Source of the DNA: CAZLMF01 sp964560565
GTDB lineage: Bacteria > Bacillota > Clostridia > Oscillospirales > Ruminococcaceae
Direction: 5' to 3'
Length of the DNA stretch: 5,664 nucleotides
NCBI GenBank assembly: GCA_964560565.1
Contig: CAZLMF010000097.1
Span: 1 to 5,664 of the forward strand
Under the pieces are notes generated by a model. The model did no database searches and had not been told where the DNA came from. It saw only the letters and a list, made by a program, of their open reading frames with translations. This document shows, in pieces, positions 1 to 5,664 of the stretch (position 1 is the stretch's first letter; every line of letters starts with the position of its first letter). A program made the translations under genes and the position numbers.

Positions 1-2
1 AG

Positions 3-452
3 GGGATATGTATTGATGTGGTTTCCCCCTCACAAGGCTGTGTAAGAGCGCGTGATCGAAAGCTTGACCGCATTCTTACAAGCAGATTGACAGGGATACC
101 TATAATGATTGCGGCACTTTGTGCTGTGCTTTGGATTACAATTACAGGGGCGAATTACCCCTCACAACTGCTGTCCGACGGACTGTTTTGGGTGGAGGAT
201 AGACTTACTGATGCTTTTATGTTCTTCAGCGTGCCTGCTTGGCTGCATGGCGCACTTGTACTTGGGGTTTATAGAACACTTGCATGGGTGGTTTCGGTAA
301 TGCTGCCTCCAATGGCGATATTCTTTCCACTTTTTACTTTACTCGAGGACTTCGGCTATTTACCCAGGGTAGCATTTAACCTTGACCACTTTTTTAAAAA
401 GGCAGGCTCCTGCGGCAAGCAGGCACTGACCATGTGCCCAGTGCAAAACTGA
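3..452 (+). pseudogene. feoB: Ferrous iron transport protein B, internal fragment truncated at its 3' end
   Basis: FeoB is an inner-membrane Fe(II) transporter with an N-terminal GTPase domain and a C-terminal polytopic membrane domain. The reading frame is open to the left edge (the frame reads GICIDVV before the GTG at 18), so 18 is not a real start and the GTPase domain must lie outside the window. Visible FeoB hallmarks are RDRKLDRILTSRLTGIPIM entering the first membrane segment, the WLHGALVLGVYR stretch, and PPMAIFFPLFTLLEDFGYLP followed by RVAFNLDHFFKKAGSCGKQALTMC. In intact relatives TMC is followed by MGFGCNAAG and several hundred more residues. Here it is followed by PVQN and a TGA at 450-452. 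No FeoB-like sequence resumes downstream, so about half the membrane domain is missing and transport function is unlikely. No terminator is visible after it, so its transcription could run into the regulator gene. Family assignment is secure; whether the break came from insertion, deletion or element exchange is inference. Confidence 0.85.
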
Positions 453-485
453 ATGCGATTTTATCTATTAGTTTTAGTAAAATTA

Positions 486-494
486 TGCTATAAT
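486..494 (+). promoter_or_regulatory. Extended -10 promoter for the two-component operon
   Basis: TGC followed directly by a perfect TATAAT box (489-494) forms an extended -10 element. No good -35 is found at 16-18 bp spacing (the 17-bp position reads TATTAG), which is common when the TGn extension is present. Transcription would start near 501, only about 12 nt before the regulator's ATG, so the transcript would begin practically at the ribosome binding site. No GTNAC 11-bp repeats like those before the transporter genes are seen here, so there is no visible sign of autoregulation through that motif. Confidence 0.65.
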
Positions 495-500
495 ACCAAC

Positions 501-507
501 GAGGTGA
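501..507 (+). promoter_or_regulatory. Ribosome binding site deciding the regulator start
   Basis: GAGGTGA matches the Shine-Dalgarno consensus and lies 5 nt before the ATG at 513. It rules against the in-frame ATG at 453, which has no such site and would place the promoter inside the coding region. Confidence 0.8.
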
Positions 508-512
508 GATAT

Positions 513-1184
513 ATGACTAAAATTCTTCTTGTGGAGGACGATAGAGGTATAGTGGAGAAGCTCAGCGAGTTTTTACTTGGTGAGGGATTTTCAGTTGACT
601 CTGTAAGCGGACAAACTGCCGCTATTGAACGGCTTGAAATCGGCAAATACGATTTACTGCTCCTTGATATTTCCCTGTCCGACGGCAATGGCTACGCAGT
701 ATGCTCCGCCGCAAAGGCTAGGGGCGATACTCCTGTTATATTCCTAACCGCATCCGATGATGAGTATAGCGTAGTAACAGGGCTTGATATAGGCGCTGAC
801 GACTACATAAACAAGCCTTTTCGCCCCCGTGAGCTTGTGTCACGTATTCGCAGTGTACTGCGCAGGACAGGAAAGGCACAGGCTGTAATCGAGCTTGAAA
901 GCCTTAGAGTGGATACCGTTAGGGGCACAGTGCATAAGGATTCGGCGGAGGTGTTTCTATCCGCCCTTGAATATCGGCTGCTGCTTGTGTTTTTGAACAA
1001 CAAAGGCGTTATTCTCAGCAGAGGAAAGCTCCTTGATGCGATATGGGATGTGGCTGGGGAGTTTGTCAATGATAACACGCTGACAGTCTATATAAAGAGG
1101 CTTAGGGATAAAATCGAGGACGACCCTCAAAACCCAACGATTATTAAAACAGTCCGAGGAATTGGCTATAAGGTGGGTGAGTAA
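513..1184 (+). CDS. OmpR/PhoB-family response regulator
   Basis: A cytoplasmic transcription factor of 223 residues, the usual length for this family, that is phosphorylated by a partner kinase and then binds DNA. The receiver domain (about 1-115) shows the acidic pair D9/D10 in LLVEDD, the phosphoacceptor D52 in LLLLDISLSDGNG, T79 in FLTAS, and K101 in the INKPF motif. The C-terminal winged helix (about 125-222) includes LSALEYRLLLVFLNNKG, the recognition-helix region NDNTLTVYIKRLRDKI and the terminal hairpin IIKTVRGIGYKV. All catalytic residues are present, so it should be functional. The start at 513 is chosen from the GAGGTGA site and the conserved MTKILLVEDD opening. The kinase gene follows after 1 nt, giving a regulator-kinase operon. 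The likely target is the phased repeat block at 2217-2255 before the ABC genes (inference). The specific regulator subgroup cannot be named from sequence alone. Confidence 0.95.
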   Translation: MTKILLVEDDRGIVEKLSEFLLGEGFSVDSVSGQTAAIERLEIGKYDLLLLDISLSDGNGYAVCSAAKARGDTPVIFLTASDDEYSVVTGLDIGADDYINKPFRPRELVSRIRSVLRRTGKAQAVIELESLRVDTVRGTVHKDSAEVFLSALEYRLLLVFLNNKGVILSRGKLLDAIWDVAGEFVNDNTLTVYIKRLRDKIEDDPQNPTIIKTVRGIGYKVGE

Positions 1185-1185
1185 C

Positions 1186-2193
1186 TTGTCTTTTTTTCGC
1201 AATCCGGAAGTTAAGCAGAGCCTTTTTGCCTGCTTTATCTTGACCGTAATAGCTGTTGCAGCAGGGGCAATAATTGGACTTGGCTACGCTGTTTTTGCCC
1301 TTTGCCTATGTGTAGTTTTTATCGTATTCTTCCTGATTTTCACTTATGCAAGGTATCGTAAAATCTTTTCGCTTACACAAGAAATAAGCTTAATTTTACA
1401 TGGTAACGAGGAGCTTTCCCTCGATGATTATAAAGAGGGGGAGCTTGCTGTTTTGCAAAGTGAAATTTATAAGCTGACAGTGCGCTTGCGTGAGCAAGCA
1501 GACGATTTAAAGCAGGACAAGATTTATTTATCCGATGCAATTGCCGATATATCCCACCAAATACGAACTCCCCTAACCTCGATAAATTTAATTACTACCT
1601 TTTTATCCGAGGAAAACCTTGATGACAAAAGACGCATACGACTTACAAGCGAACTATCAAAGCTGCTTTCACGAATTGATTGGCTTATTAACTCCCTGCT
1701 TAAAATGTCAAGACTTGACGCAGGAACTGTAAAAATGAGGCATGAGCGAATAGAGGTTTGCGAGCTTATCAGAAAGGCGTATGAGCCTGTTGCAATACCA
1801 ATGGAGCTAAGAGCTCAACAGCTTGAGGTGAAAATGACAGGGGATGAAGCTTTTATAGGGGATTTGCAGTGGTCAACAGAGGCACTTGGTAATGTGCTAA
1901 AAAACTGCATTGAGCATTCCCCGGAGGGGGGCAGAATTGAGCTTGCTGTAAGCGAAAATGCCCTTTTCACTCAAATGATAGTCCATGACAGCGGAAATGG
2001 AATTGATAGTGCAGACTTGCCTCATTTATTCGAGCGGTTTTATAAGGGTAAAAACTCCAGCGAGCAAAGCTTTGGCATAGGTCTTGCTCTTTCAAGGATG
2101 ATTTTAATCGCTCAAAACGGCACTATAAAGGCGGAAAACAACCCAAACGGCGGCGCAAGCTTTATAATTCGCATCTATAAAAGCACCGTTTAG
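1186..2193 (+). CDS. Membrane sensor histidine kinase with minimal extracellular loop
   Basis: Partner kinase of the preceding regulator, 335 residues from the TTG at 1186. Two hydrophobic stretches (about 13-32 and 34-54) are separated by only a few residues around GLGY, so there is no real extracellular sensor domain, as in intramembrane-sensing kinases that read a transporter or the membrane itself. A linker with coiled-coil character (about 60-115) leads to the H-box ISHQIRTPLTS with H124 as the phosphorylated residue. The ATP-binding domain has the N-box (N236, N240 in NVLKNCIEHS), the G1 box DSGNG (268-272), the F-box LFERFYKG and the G2 box GIGL (297-300). All catalytic motifs are intact. 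The start is chosen because AAGGTGGG (1170-1177) lies 8 nt upstream of the TTG. A GTG at 1177, overlapping the regulator stop by 8 bp, is the alternative and adds three residues. The signal sensed is unknown. Confidence 0.93.
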   Translation: MSFFRNPEVKQSLFACFILTVIAVAAGAIIGLGYAVFALCLCVVFIVFFLIFTYARYRKIFSLTQEISLILHGNEELSLDDYKEGELAVLQSEIYKLTVRLREQADDLKQDKIYLSDAIADISHQIRTPLTSINLITTFLSEENLDDKRRIRLTSELSKLLSRIDWLINSLLKMSRLDAGTVKMRHERIEVCELIRKAYEPVAIPMELRAQQLEVKMTGDEAFIGDLQWSTEALGNVLKNCIEHSPEGGRIELAVSENALFTQMIVHDSGNGIDSADLPHLFERFYKGKNSSEQSFGIGLALSRMILIAQNGTIKAENNPNGGASFIIRIYKSTV

Positions 2194-2216
2194 AAGCTGC
2201 AATCTCCAATCCTAAA

Positions 2217-2255
2217 GTGACGTTTTTGTTATATGCAAGTCACCGCCATGTCACC
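2217..2255 (+). promoter_or_regulatory. Probable response-regulator operator: four hexamers phased at 11 bp
   Basis: Hexamers GTGACG (2217), GTTATA (2228), GTCACC (2239) and GTCACC (2250) start exactly 11 bp apart. Three of four fit GTNAC and the last two are identical. Members of the OmpR winged-helix fold (for example PhoB and SARP proteins) commonly bind head-to-tail repeats at 11-bp spacing, one helical turn apart. The block lies between the kinase gene and the transporter genes, the natural place for the cognate regulator to act. The last repeat ends 9 bp before the TACAAT box, close to the arrangement at SARP-activated promoters. The repeats are seen directly; binding by the encoded regulator is inference. 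Confidence 0.6.
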
Positions 2256-2261
2256 TTGACA
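2249..2261 (+). repeat. Short perfect palindrome TGTCA-CCT-TGACA overlapping the last operator repeat
   Basis: Five-base arms TGTCA (2249-2253) and TGACA (2257-2261) are perfect inverted repeats around CCT. It overlaps the fourth 11-bp repeat and contains a TTGACA string (2256-2261). It is an alternative or additional protein-binding site, but arms this short can arise by chance. Confidence 0.35.
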
Positions 2262-2264
2262 GGG

Positions 2265-2270
2265 TACAAT
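2265..2270 (+). promoter_or_regulatory. Candidate -10 box of the ABC transporter operon
   Basis: TACAAT matches the -10 consensus at 5 of 6 positions. A start near 2277 would leave a leader of about 24 nt with GGAGG at 2291-2295. The -35 position at 17-bp spacing reads ACCGCC, which is poor, as expected for a promoter that needs an activator bound at the upstream repeats. An alternative uses TTGACA (2256-2261) as -35 with TAAAAA (2278-2283) as -10 at 16-bp spacing, but that would start transcription on or next to the ribosome binding site. Confidence 0.5.
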
Positions 2271-2300
2271 AAGGCTGTAAAAATAAAGTTGGAGGTTATT

Positions 2301-2984
2301 ATGGAGATACTAAGGGTTGAAGGCCTTACAAAAACCTATGGGAAGGGAAATAATCAAGTGAATGCTCTTGACGGAGTTTCTTTTTCCGTTGAGCAAGGTG
2401 AATTTCTAGCTATAATTGGCCCGTCAGGCTCGGGGAAGTCTACGCTTTTGCATATTCTAGGCGGAGTGGATAAGCCCACCTCAGGGAAGGTCTACATGGA
2501 CGGGCAGGATATCTATTCTCGAAACGATGAACAGTTGGCAATTTTCCGCCGCAGGCAAGTAGGGCTTATATATCAGTTTTACAATCTTATCCCTGTGCTT
2601 AATGTGATGGAGAATATAACACTACCTGTTCTTATGGACGGCAGAAAAGTGAATAATGACAGGCTAAGGGAGCTGCTTGCCACACTAAAGCTTGAAAGTC
2701 ATAAGGAGCATTTGCCAAATCAACTGTCCGGCGGTCAACAGCAAAGGGTGTCCATTGGGCGAGCGCTTATGAATTGCCCTGCTGTGGTACTTGCAGATGA
2801 GCCAACGGGCAACCTTGATTCAAAGAACAGCCATGAAATAGTGGAGCTTTTGAAGCTGTCCAATAAAAGATACAACCAAACCCTTATTGTGATTACCCAC
2901 GATGAGAACATTGCCCTGCAAGCCGATAGAATCCTTGCAATCGAGGACGGCTTAATCACCCGTGATGAGGTGATGAAAAAGTGA
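2301..2984 (+). CDS. ABC transporter ATP-binding protein (MacB/LolD/BceA-type)
   Basis: Cytoplasmic ATPase of 227 residues that powers the permease encoded next to it. All nucleotide-binding motifs are intact: Walker A GPSGSGKST (40-48), Q-loop Q92 in YQFYNL, signature LSGGQ (142-146), Walker B VVLADEP (162-168) with catalytic E167, D-loop NLDS (171-174) and H-loop H200 in VITHD. The short length and the LSGGQQQR and ADEPTGNLDS wording are typical of ATPases paired with FtsX-type permeases, which serve in antimicrobial peptide resistance, lipoprotein release or envelope stress; these usually perform mechanotransmission or extraction rather than classic import. The start at 2301 has GGAGG 5 nt upstream. 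The frame also extends to a GTG at 2217, but that has no ribosome binding site and would put the operator in coding sequence. The 3' end overlaps the permease start by 4 bp, indicating translational coupling. The substrate cannot be read from this subunit. Confidence 0.95.
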   Translation: MEILRVEGLTKTYGKGNNQVNALDGVSFSVEQGEFLAIIGPSGSGKSTLLHILGGVDKPTSGKVYMDGQDIYSRNDEQLAIFRRRQVGLIYQFYNLIPVLNVMENITLPVLMDGRKVNNDRLRELLATLKLESHKEHLPNQLSGGQQQRVSIGRALMNCPAVVLADEPTGNLDSKNSHEIVELLKLSNKRYNQTLIVITHDENIALQADRILAIEDGLITRDEVMKK

Positions 2985-5578
2985 ATATCTTCTCAAAGGT
3001 CACACTGAAAACCCTTGCGAAAAACCACACTCGCACCTTTGTGACGATTGTAGGAATAATCCTATCTGCCGCGATGATTACAGCGGTAACTACTCTTATT
3101 TCAAGCCTGCAAGCTTATATGCTCGATACAATGGTTTATATGAGCGGTAATTGGCACGCAAGCCTTGCGGCAGTTCCTGCGGAGATAGTCTCTCAGCTTA
3201 AAGATGACGATGAGCTGTCTCAAGTGGTGCAGGGGCAAAATATAGGCTATGCAATGCTTGAGGGGAGTAAAAATGAGGGCAAGCCTTATCTCTTTGTGCT
3301 TGGCGCAGAGAAAGTTTTCATGGAAGAAATGCCTGTGCATCTTATAAATGGCAACTTGCCTGAAAGTGATAATGAAATAATTCTACCAAAGCATGTGCAA
3401 ACAAATGCAGGAGTTTACTATTCTATTGGTGATACCCTTGAGCTTGATGTTGGGGATAGGGTGTCGGATGGCTATATTTTAAGGCAAGGCAATCGTTTCC
3501 TTGATGGGGAAAACGGCGACTCTGAGGAGCTTATCACCCGTGGAAGCCGCACTTATACTGTTGTTGGTTTTTACGAGCGCCCTGACTTTGAGCCGAGCTT
3601 AGCACCGGGATATACGGCAATTACTATCATGGATAGTCAACCCAGTGCGGCTTACACCTATGACGCTTATTTCACCTTAGACAACCCAAAGCAAGTAAAG
3701 TCATATATGTCAAAGTTCGAGGATTATTCCAAGGGTTACAATGATGACGTACTGATGTTCGTGGGGGCATCAAGGTTCGATACCTATTACGTCACCCTTT
3801 ACAGCTTTGCTGCAATTCTTATCGGGCTTATTATGTTCGGCTCAATCTCCCTTATCTACAATGCTTTTTCAATTTCGGTAAGCGAGCGCACGAAGCAGTT
3901 TGGGTTGCTATCCTCCATCGGTGCAACAAAGCGGCAGCTTGCAAGGAGTGTATTGTTCGAGGGTCTGTTCGTAAGCCTTATTGGTATTCCTATCGGCATA
4001 ATATGCGGAATTGCAGGAATAGGCGTGACTCTCTCAATTGTTGGCTCAAGCTTCATTATGTTTAGCCAAGTAAATATACCTTTGACACTTAATATTTCTC
4101 CCCTATCGGTCGTAGTTGCCATTGTTATAGCCGCTGTAACTGTGCTTATTTCCGCATGGATTCCCTCAAGGCGAGCTACTAAGGTCACTGCAATTGAGGC
4201 GATAAGGCAATCTGCAGATATAACCGCAAAGGCAAAGCAGGTCAAAACCTCAAAGCTTACCTATATGCTTTTTGGACTTGAAGGAGCGCTTGCTAAAAAA
4301 CACTTTAAACGCAGCCGCAAGCGTTATCGTGCCACGGTTATATCGCTATTTATGAGCATTGTGTTGTTTGTTTCCACAAGCTCCCTTTGCACCTACCTAA
4401 GCGACAGCATGAAAGGAATATTCTCAAGCGCTGACTATGATGTGATTTACTATATGCCTCAGGATAAAGAGCCCAACCAAATATTCGAGGTGCTTTCCAA
4501 TGTTGAGGGTGTCGAAAAGGCAAGTTATGCAGGGCTTATCACGGGAATAGCAAGGCTCCCTGTTGAAGTAGTCAATGACAGACTTTTGGAATATGTGGCA
4601 GATGAGAATAATGAGTATGCAAATGTGCCTATAATGCTGTATTCGGTGGATGATGCCACCTTTGAGGCGTATCTAAAGGAAAACAGCTTATCAAAAGATG
4701 ACTATTTTAATGCGGATAACCCCCTTGGCATTGCAACTGCTAAGGTAACCCAGTTTATTGGGATTGAAGGCAAATATCATAACTTTGATGTGTTCAAGGA
4801 TTCTGTCACAAGTGAGAACCTCGCAAATATGCCCGTTATTATAGTTGATGAAACCGCTACTTATGAGGACGACATACCTGCGGATGAATATAAAACCATT
4901 GAGCTTTCTGCCTCTCTTGGCTTGATTGCGGATGAGCTTGCCTTTGGAGTAGGTGTAAACACAGGCAATGGAATTGTCGTGATGTACCCGCAAAGTGTGA
5001 TTGAATCGGTGGTAAACACCCAGCAGATAAAATCCTATTCCTGTTATTTTAAAGTTGATAAAGGTCTACCTGTGTTTGACAATATGGTTAAAGCCCTTGA
5101 GCACAACAAGCTTCCCACCTCAAGCCTTGTGAACTACGCTGATTCCGTGGAATCAACCCGTAATATCATCTTAATCTTCGAGGTCTTTTCCTACGGTTTT
5201 ATTGTGCTGATTTCACTTATTGCAATGGCGAATGTGTTCAACACGATTTCTACCAATATCGCCCTAAGGCGCAGGGAATTTGCAATGCTTAAATCCATAG
5301 GCATGACCAAGCGTGGCTTTAACAAGATGATGTGCTTTGAATGTTTGCTTTATGGGGCAAAATCGCTATTGTGGGGGCTGCCTGTTTCAATTGCAGTGAC
5401 CTACTTGATTTTCAAAGCCACTAATGAAACTTGGGAAGTGAAGTTCTATATGCCAATAGTACCTGTCATAATTGCGGTGCTGAGTGTATTTACTGTGGTG
5501 ATTATCACCATGATGTACTCCATGAGCAAGATTGCAAAGGATAACCCAATTGATGCACTTAAAAACGAGAACCTGTAA
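2981..5578 (+). CDS. ABC transporter permease with two FtsX domains and two large extracellular domains
   Basis: Membrane partner of the preceding ATPase, 865 residues from a GTG overlapping the ATPase TGA; GAGGTGA at 2967-2973 lies 7 nt upstream and supports this start. Predicted layout: membrane segment 1 (about 20-43), first extracellular domain (about 48-270), segments 2-4 (272-296, 327-351, 374-395), a cytoplasmic linker (396-450) rich in basic residues, segment 5 (451-472), second extracellular domain (about 475-725), and segments 6-8 (727-756, 786-811, 824-847). Each half carries an FtsX (MacB-like) core: SERTKQFGLLSSIGATKRQL (301-320) and the matching RRREFAMLKSIGMTKRGF (763-780), followed by IPSRRATKVTAIEAIR and AKDNPIDALKNE respectively, which are typical family ends. 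This 4+4 plan resembles duplicated FtsX permeases and not the 10-segment BceB type. Export of, or protection from, a peptide or other envelope-active compound is plausible from context, but the substrate is unknown. Frame is intact throughout; segments were placed by eye. Confidence 0.93.
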   Translation: MNIFSKVTLKTLAKNHTRTFVTIVGIILSAAMITAVTTLISSLQAYMLDTMVYMSGNWHASLAAVPAEIVSQLKDDDELSQVVQGQNIGYAMLEGSKNEGKPYLFVLGAEKVFMEEMPVHLINGNLPESDNEIILPKHVQTNAGVYYSIGDTLELDVGDRVSDGYILRQGNRFLDGENGDSEELITRGSRTYTVVGFYERPDFEPSLAPGYTAITIMDSQPSAAYTYDAYFTLDNPKQVKSYMSKFEDYSKGYNDDVLMFVGASRFDTYYVTLYSFAAILIGLIMFGSISLIYNAFSISVSERTKQFGLLSSIGATKRQLARSVLFEGLFVSLIGIPIGIICGIAGIGVTLSIVGSSFIMFSQVNIPLTLNISPLSVVVAIVIAAVTVLISAWIPSRRATKVTAIEAIRQSADITAKAKQVKTSKLTYMLFGLEGALAKKHFKRSRKRYRATVISLFMSIVLFVSTSSLCTYLSDSMKGIFSSADYDVIYYMPQDKEPNQIFEVLSNVEGVEKASYAGLITGIARLPVEVVNDRLLEYVADENNEYANVPIMLYSVDDATFEAYLKENSLSKDDYFNADNPLGIATAKVTQFIGIEGKYHNFDVFKDSVTSENLANMPVIIVDETATYEDDIPADEYKTIELSASLGLIADELAFGVGVNTGNGIVVMYPQSVIESVVNTQQIKSYSCYFKVDKGLPVFDNMVKALEHNKLPTSSLVNYADSVESTRNIILIFEVFSYGFIVLISLIAMANVFNTISTNIALRRREFAMLKSIGMTKRGFNKMMCFECLLYGAKSLLWGLPVSIAVTYLIFKATNETWEVKFYMPIVPVIIAVLSVFTVVIITMMYSMSKIAKDNPIDALKNENL

Positions 5579-5591
5579 CACAAATAAAAAT

Positions 5592-5628
5592 AAAAAAGTG
5601 CTCAGCGTAAACGCTGAGCACTTTTTTT
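5592..5628 (+). terminator. Strong rho-independent terminator, probably bidirectional
   Basis: A perfect 10-bp GC-rich stem, GTGCTCAGCG (5598-5607) with CGCTGAGCAC (5612-5621), encloses a TAAA loop. It is flanked by AAAAAA (5592-5597) and TTTTTTT (5622-5628), which extend the pairing and supply a U tract on either strand. It begins 13 bp after the permease stop and ends the ABC operon. The symmetry suggests it also terminates a convergent transcript from the right. Confidence 0.93.
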
Positions 5629-5664
5629 CTATACTATTTCTGATATAAGCCGTAGGTTTCCTTT
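5629..5664 (-). other. Possible 3' end of a convergent gene (too short to decide)
   Basis: On the minus strand two frames run in from the right edge and stop just before the terminator: one reads KETYGLYQK with TAG at 5636-5634, the other KGNLRLISEIV with TAG at 5631-5629. Either could be the C-terminus of a gene sharing the bidirectional terminator. With about ten codons visible no family can be recognised, and the stretch may simply be noncoding. Confidence 0.25.

Noticed and set aside
438..500. A simple frameshift in feoB, with the rest continuing in another frame
   Set aside because: Neither other frame after position 437 gives GFGCNAAG-like or later FeoB sequence; the region is instead promoter and the start of the regulator gene.
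453..512. Upstream ATG at 453 for the response regulator
   Set aside because: It would include the TATAAT promoter in coding sequence and lacks a ribosome binding site; the family opening begins at 513.
1162..1185. TTG at 1162 as the kinase start
   Set aside because: It lies deep in the regulator's 3' end without a ribosome binding site; TTG at 1186 (or GTG at 1177) is better placed.
2256..2270. TTGACA (2256-2261) and TACAAT (2265-2270) as a -35/-10 pair
   Set aside because: Only 3 bp separate them, so they cannot act together as a sigma-A promoter. The TACAAT box fits better as an activator-dependent -10.
2217..2300. Longer ATPase start at the GTG at 2217
   Set aside because: The extra 28 residues are not like an ABC ATPase N-terminus, there is no ribosome binding site, and the stretch contains the repeats and promoter. 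ATG at 2301 has GGAGG at proper spacing.
3856..4245. Long minus-strand open frame inside the permease gene
   Set aside because: It is antisense to a well-supported coding region with clear FtsX motifs, has no ribosome binding site I can see and no recognisable protein features.
1..5664. CRISPR arrays, tRNA or rRNA genes, transposase or integrase genes
   Set aside because: None were seen on either strand; the window is almost fully accounted for by the five coding regions and their control sites.

Overview
The window looks like chromosomal or mobile-element-associated DNA from a low-to-mid GC Firmicute, most likely an anaerobic Clostridia relative. The basis is moderate AT richness, strong GGAGG/GAGGTGA ribosome binding sites, TTG and GTG starts, and protein sequences of clostridial type. 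This is a judgement by eye; no search was run.

Layout, left to right, all on the + strand. (1) Positions 3-452 hold the middle of a ferrous-iron transporter gene, feoB. It enters from outside the window and breaks off at the conserved TMC motif just before the family's usual GFGCN stretch, with a stop a few codons later. The second half of FeoB is absent from this window, so the gene looks truncated. (2) Within about 60 bp comes an extended -10 promoter and a two-gene signalling operon: an OmpR-type response regulator (513-1184) and a membrane histidine kinase with almost no extracellular loop (1186-2193). (3) A 107-bp intergenic region carries what looks like the regulator's target: four GT-starting hexamers exactly 11 bp apart (2217, 2228, 2239, 2250), followed 9 bp later by a TACAAT -10 box. 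(4) This promoter would drive an ABC transporter: an ATPase of the MacB/LolD/BceA type (2301-2984) overlapping by 4 bp an 865-residue, two-FtsX-domain permease (2981-5578). (5) A strong hairpin with T tracts on both sides (5592-5628) closes the operon and could also stop transcription arriving from the right.

The parts fit a self-contained sense-and-respond cassette: the kinase detects something at the membrane, the regulator binds the 11-bp repeats, and the transporter operon is induced. By analogy with related loci the signal and substrate may be an antimicrobial peptide or another envelope-active compound, but nothing in the sequence fixes the substrate. The permease (8 predicted membrane segments, two large extracellular domains) differs from the 10-segment BceB type, so a simple 'bacitracin module' label would be wrong. 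The most notable points are the phased operator, the feoB/cassette junction, and the nearly loop-less kinase.
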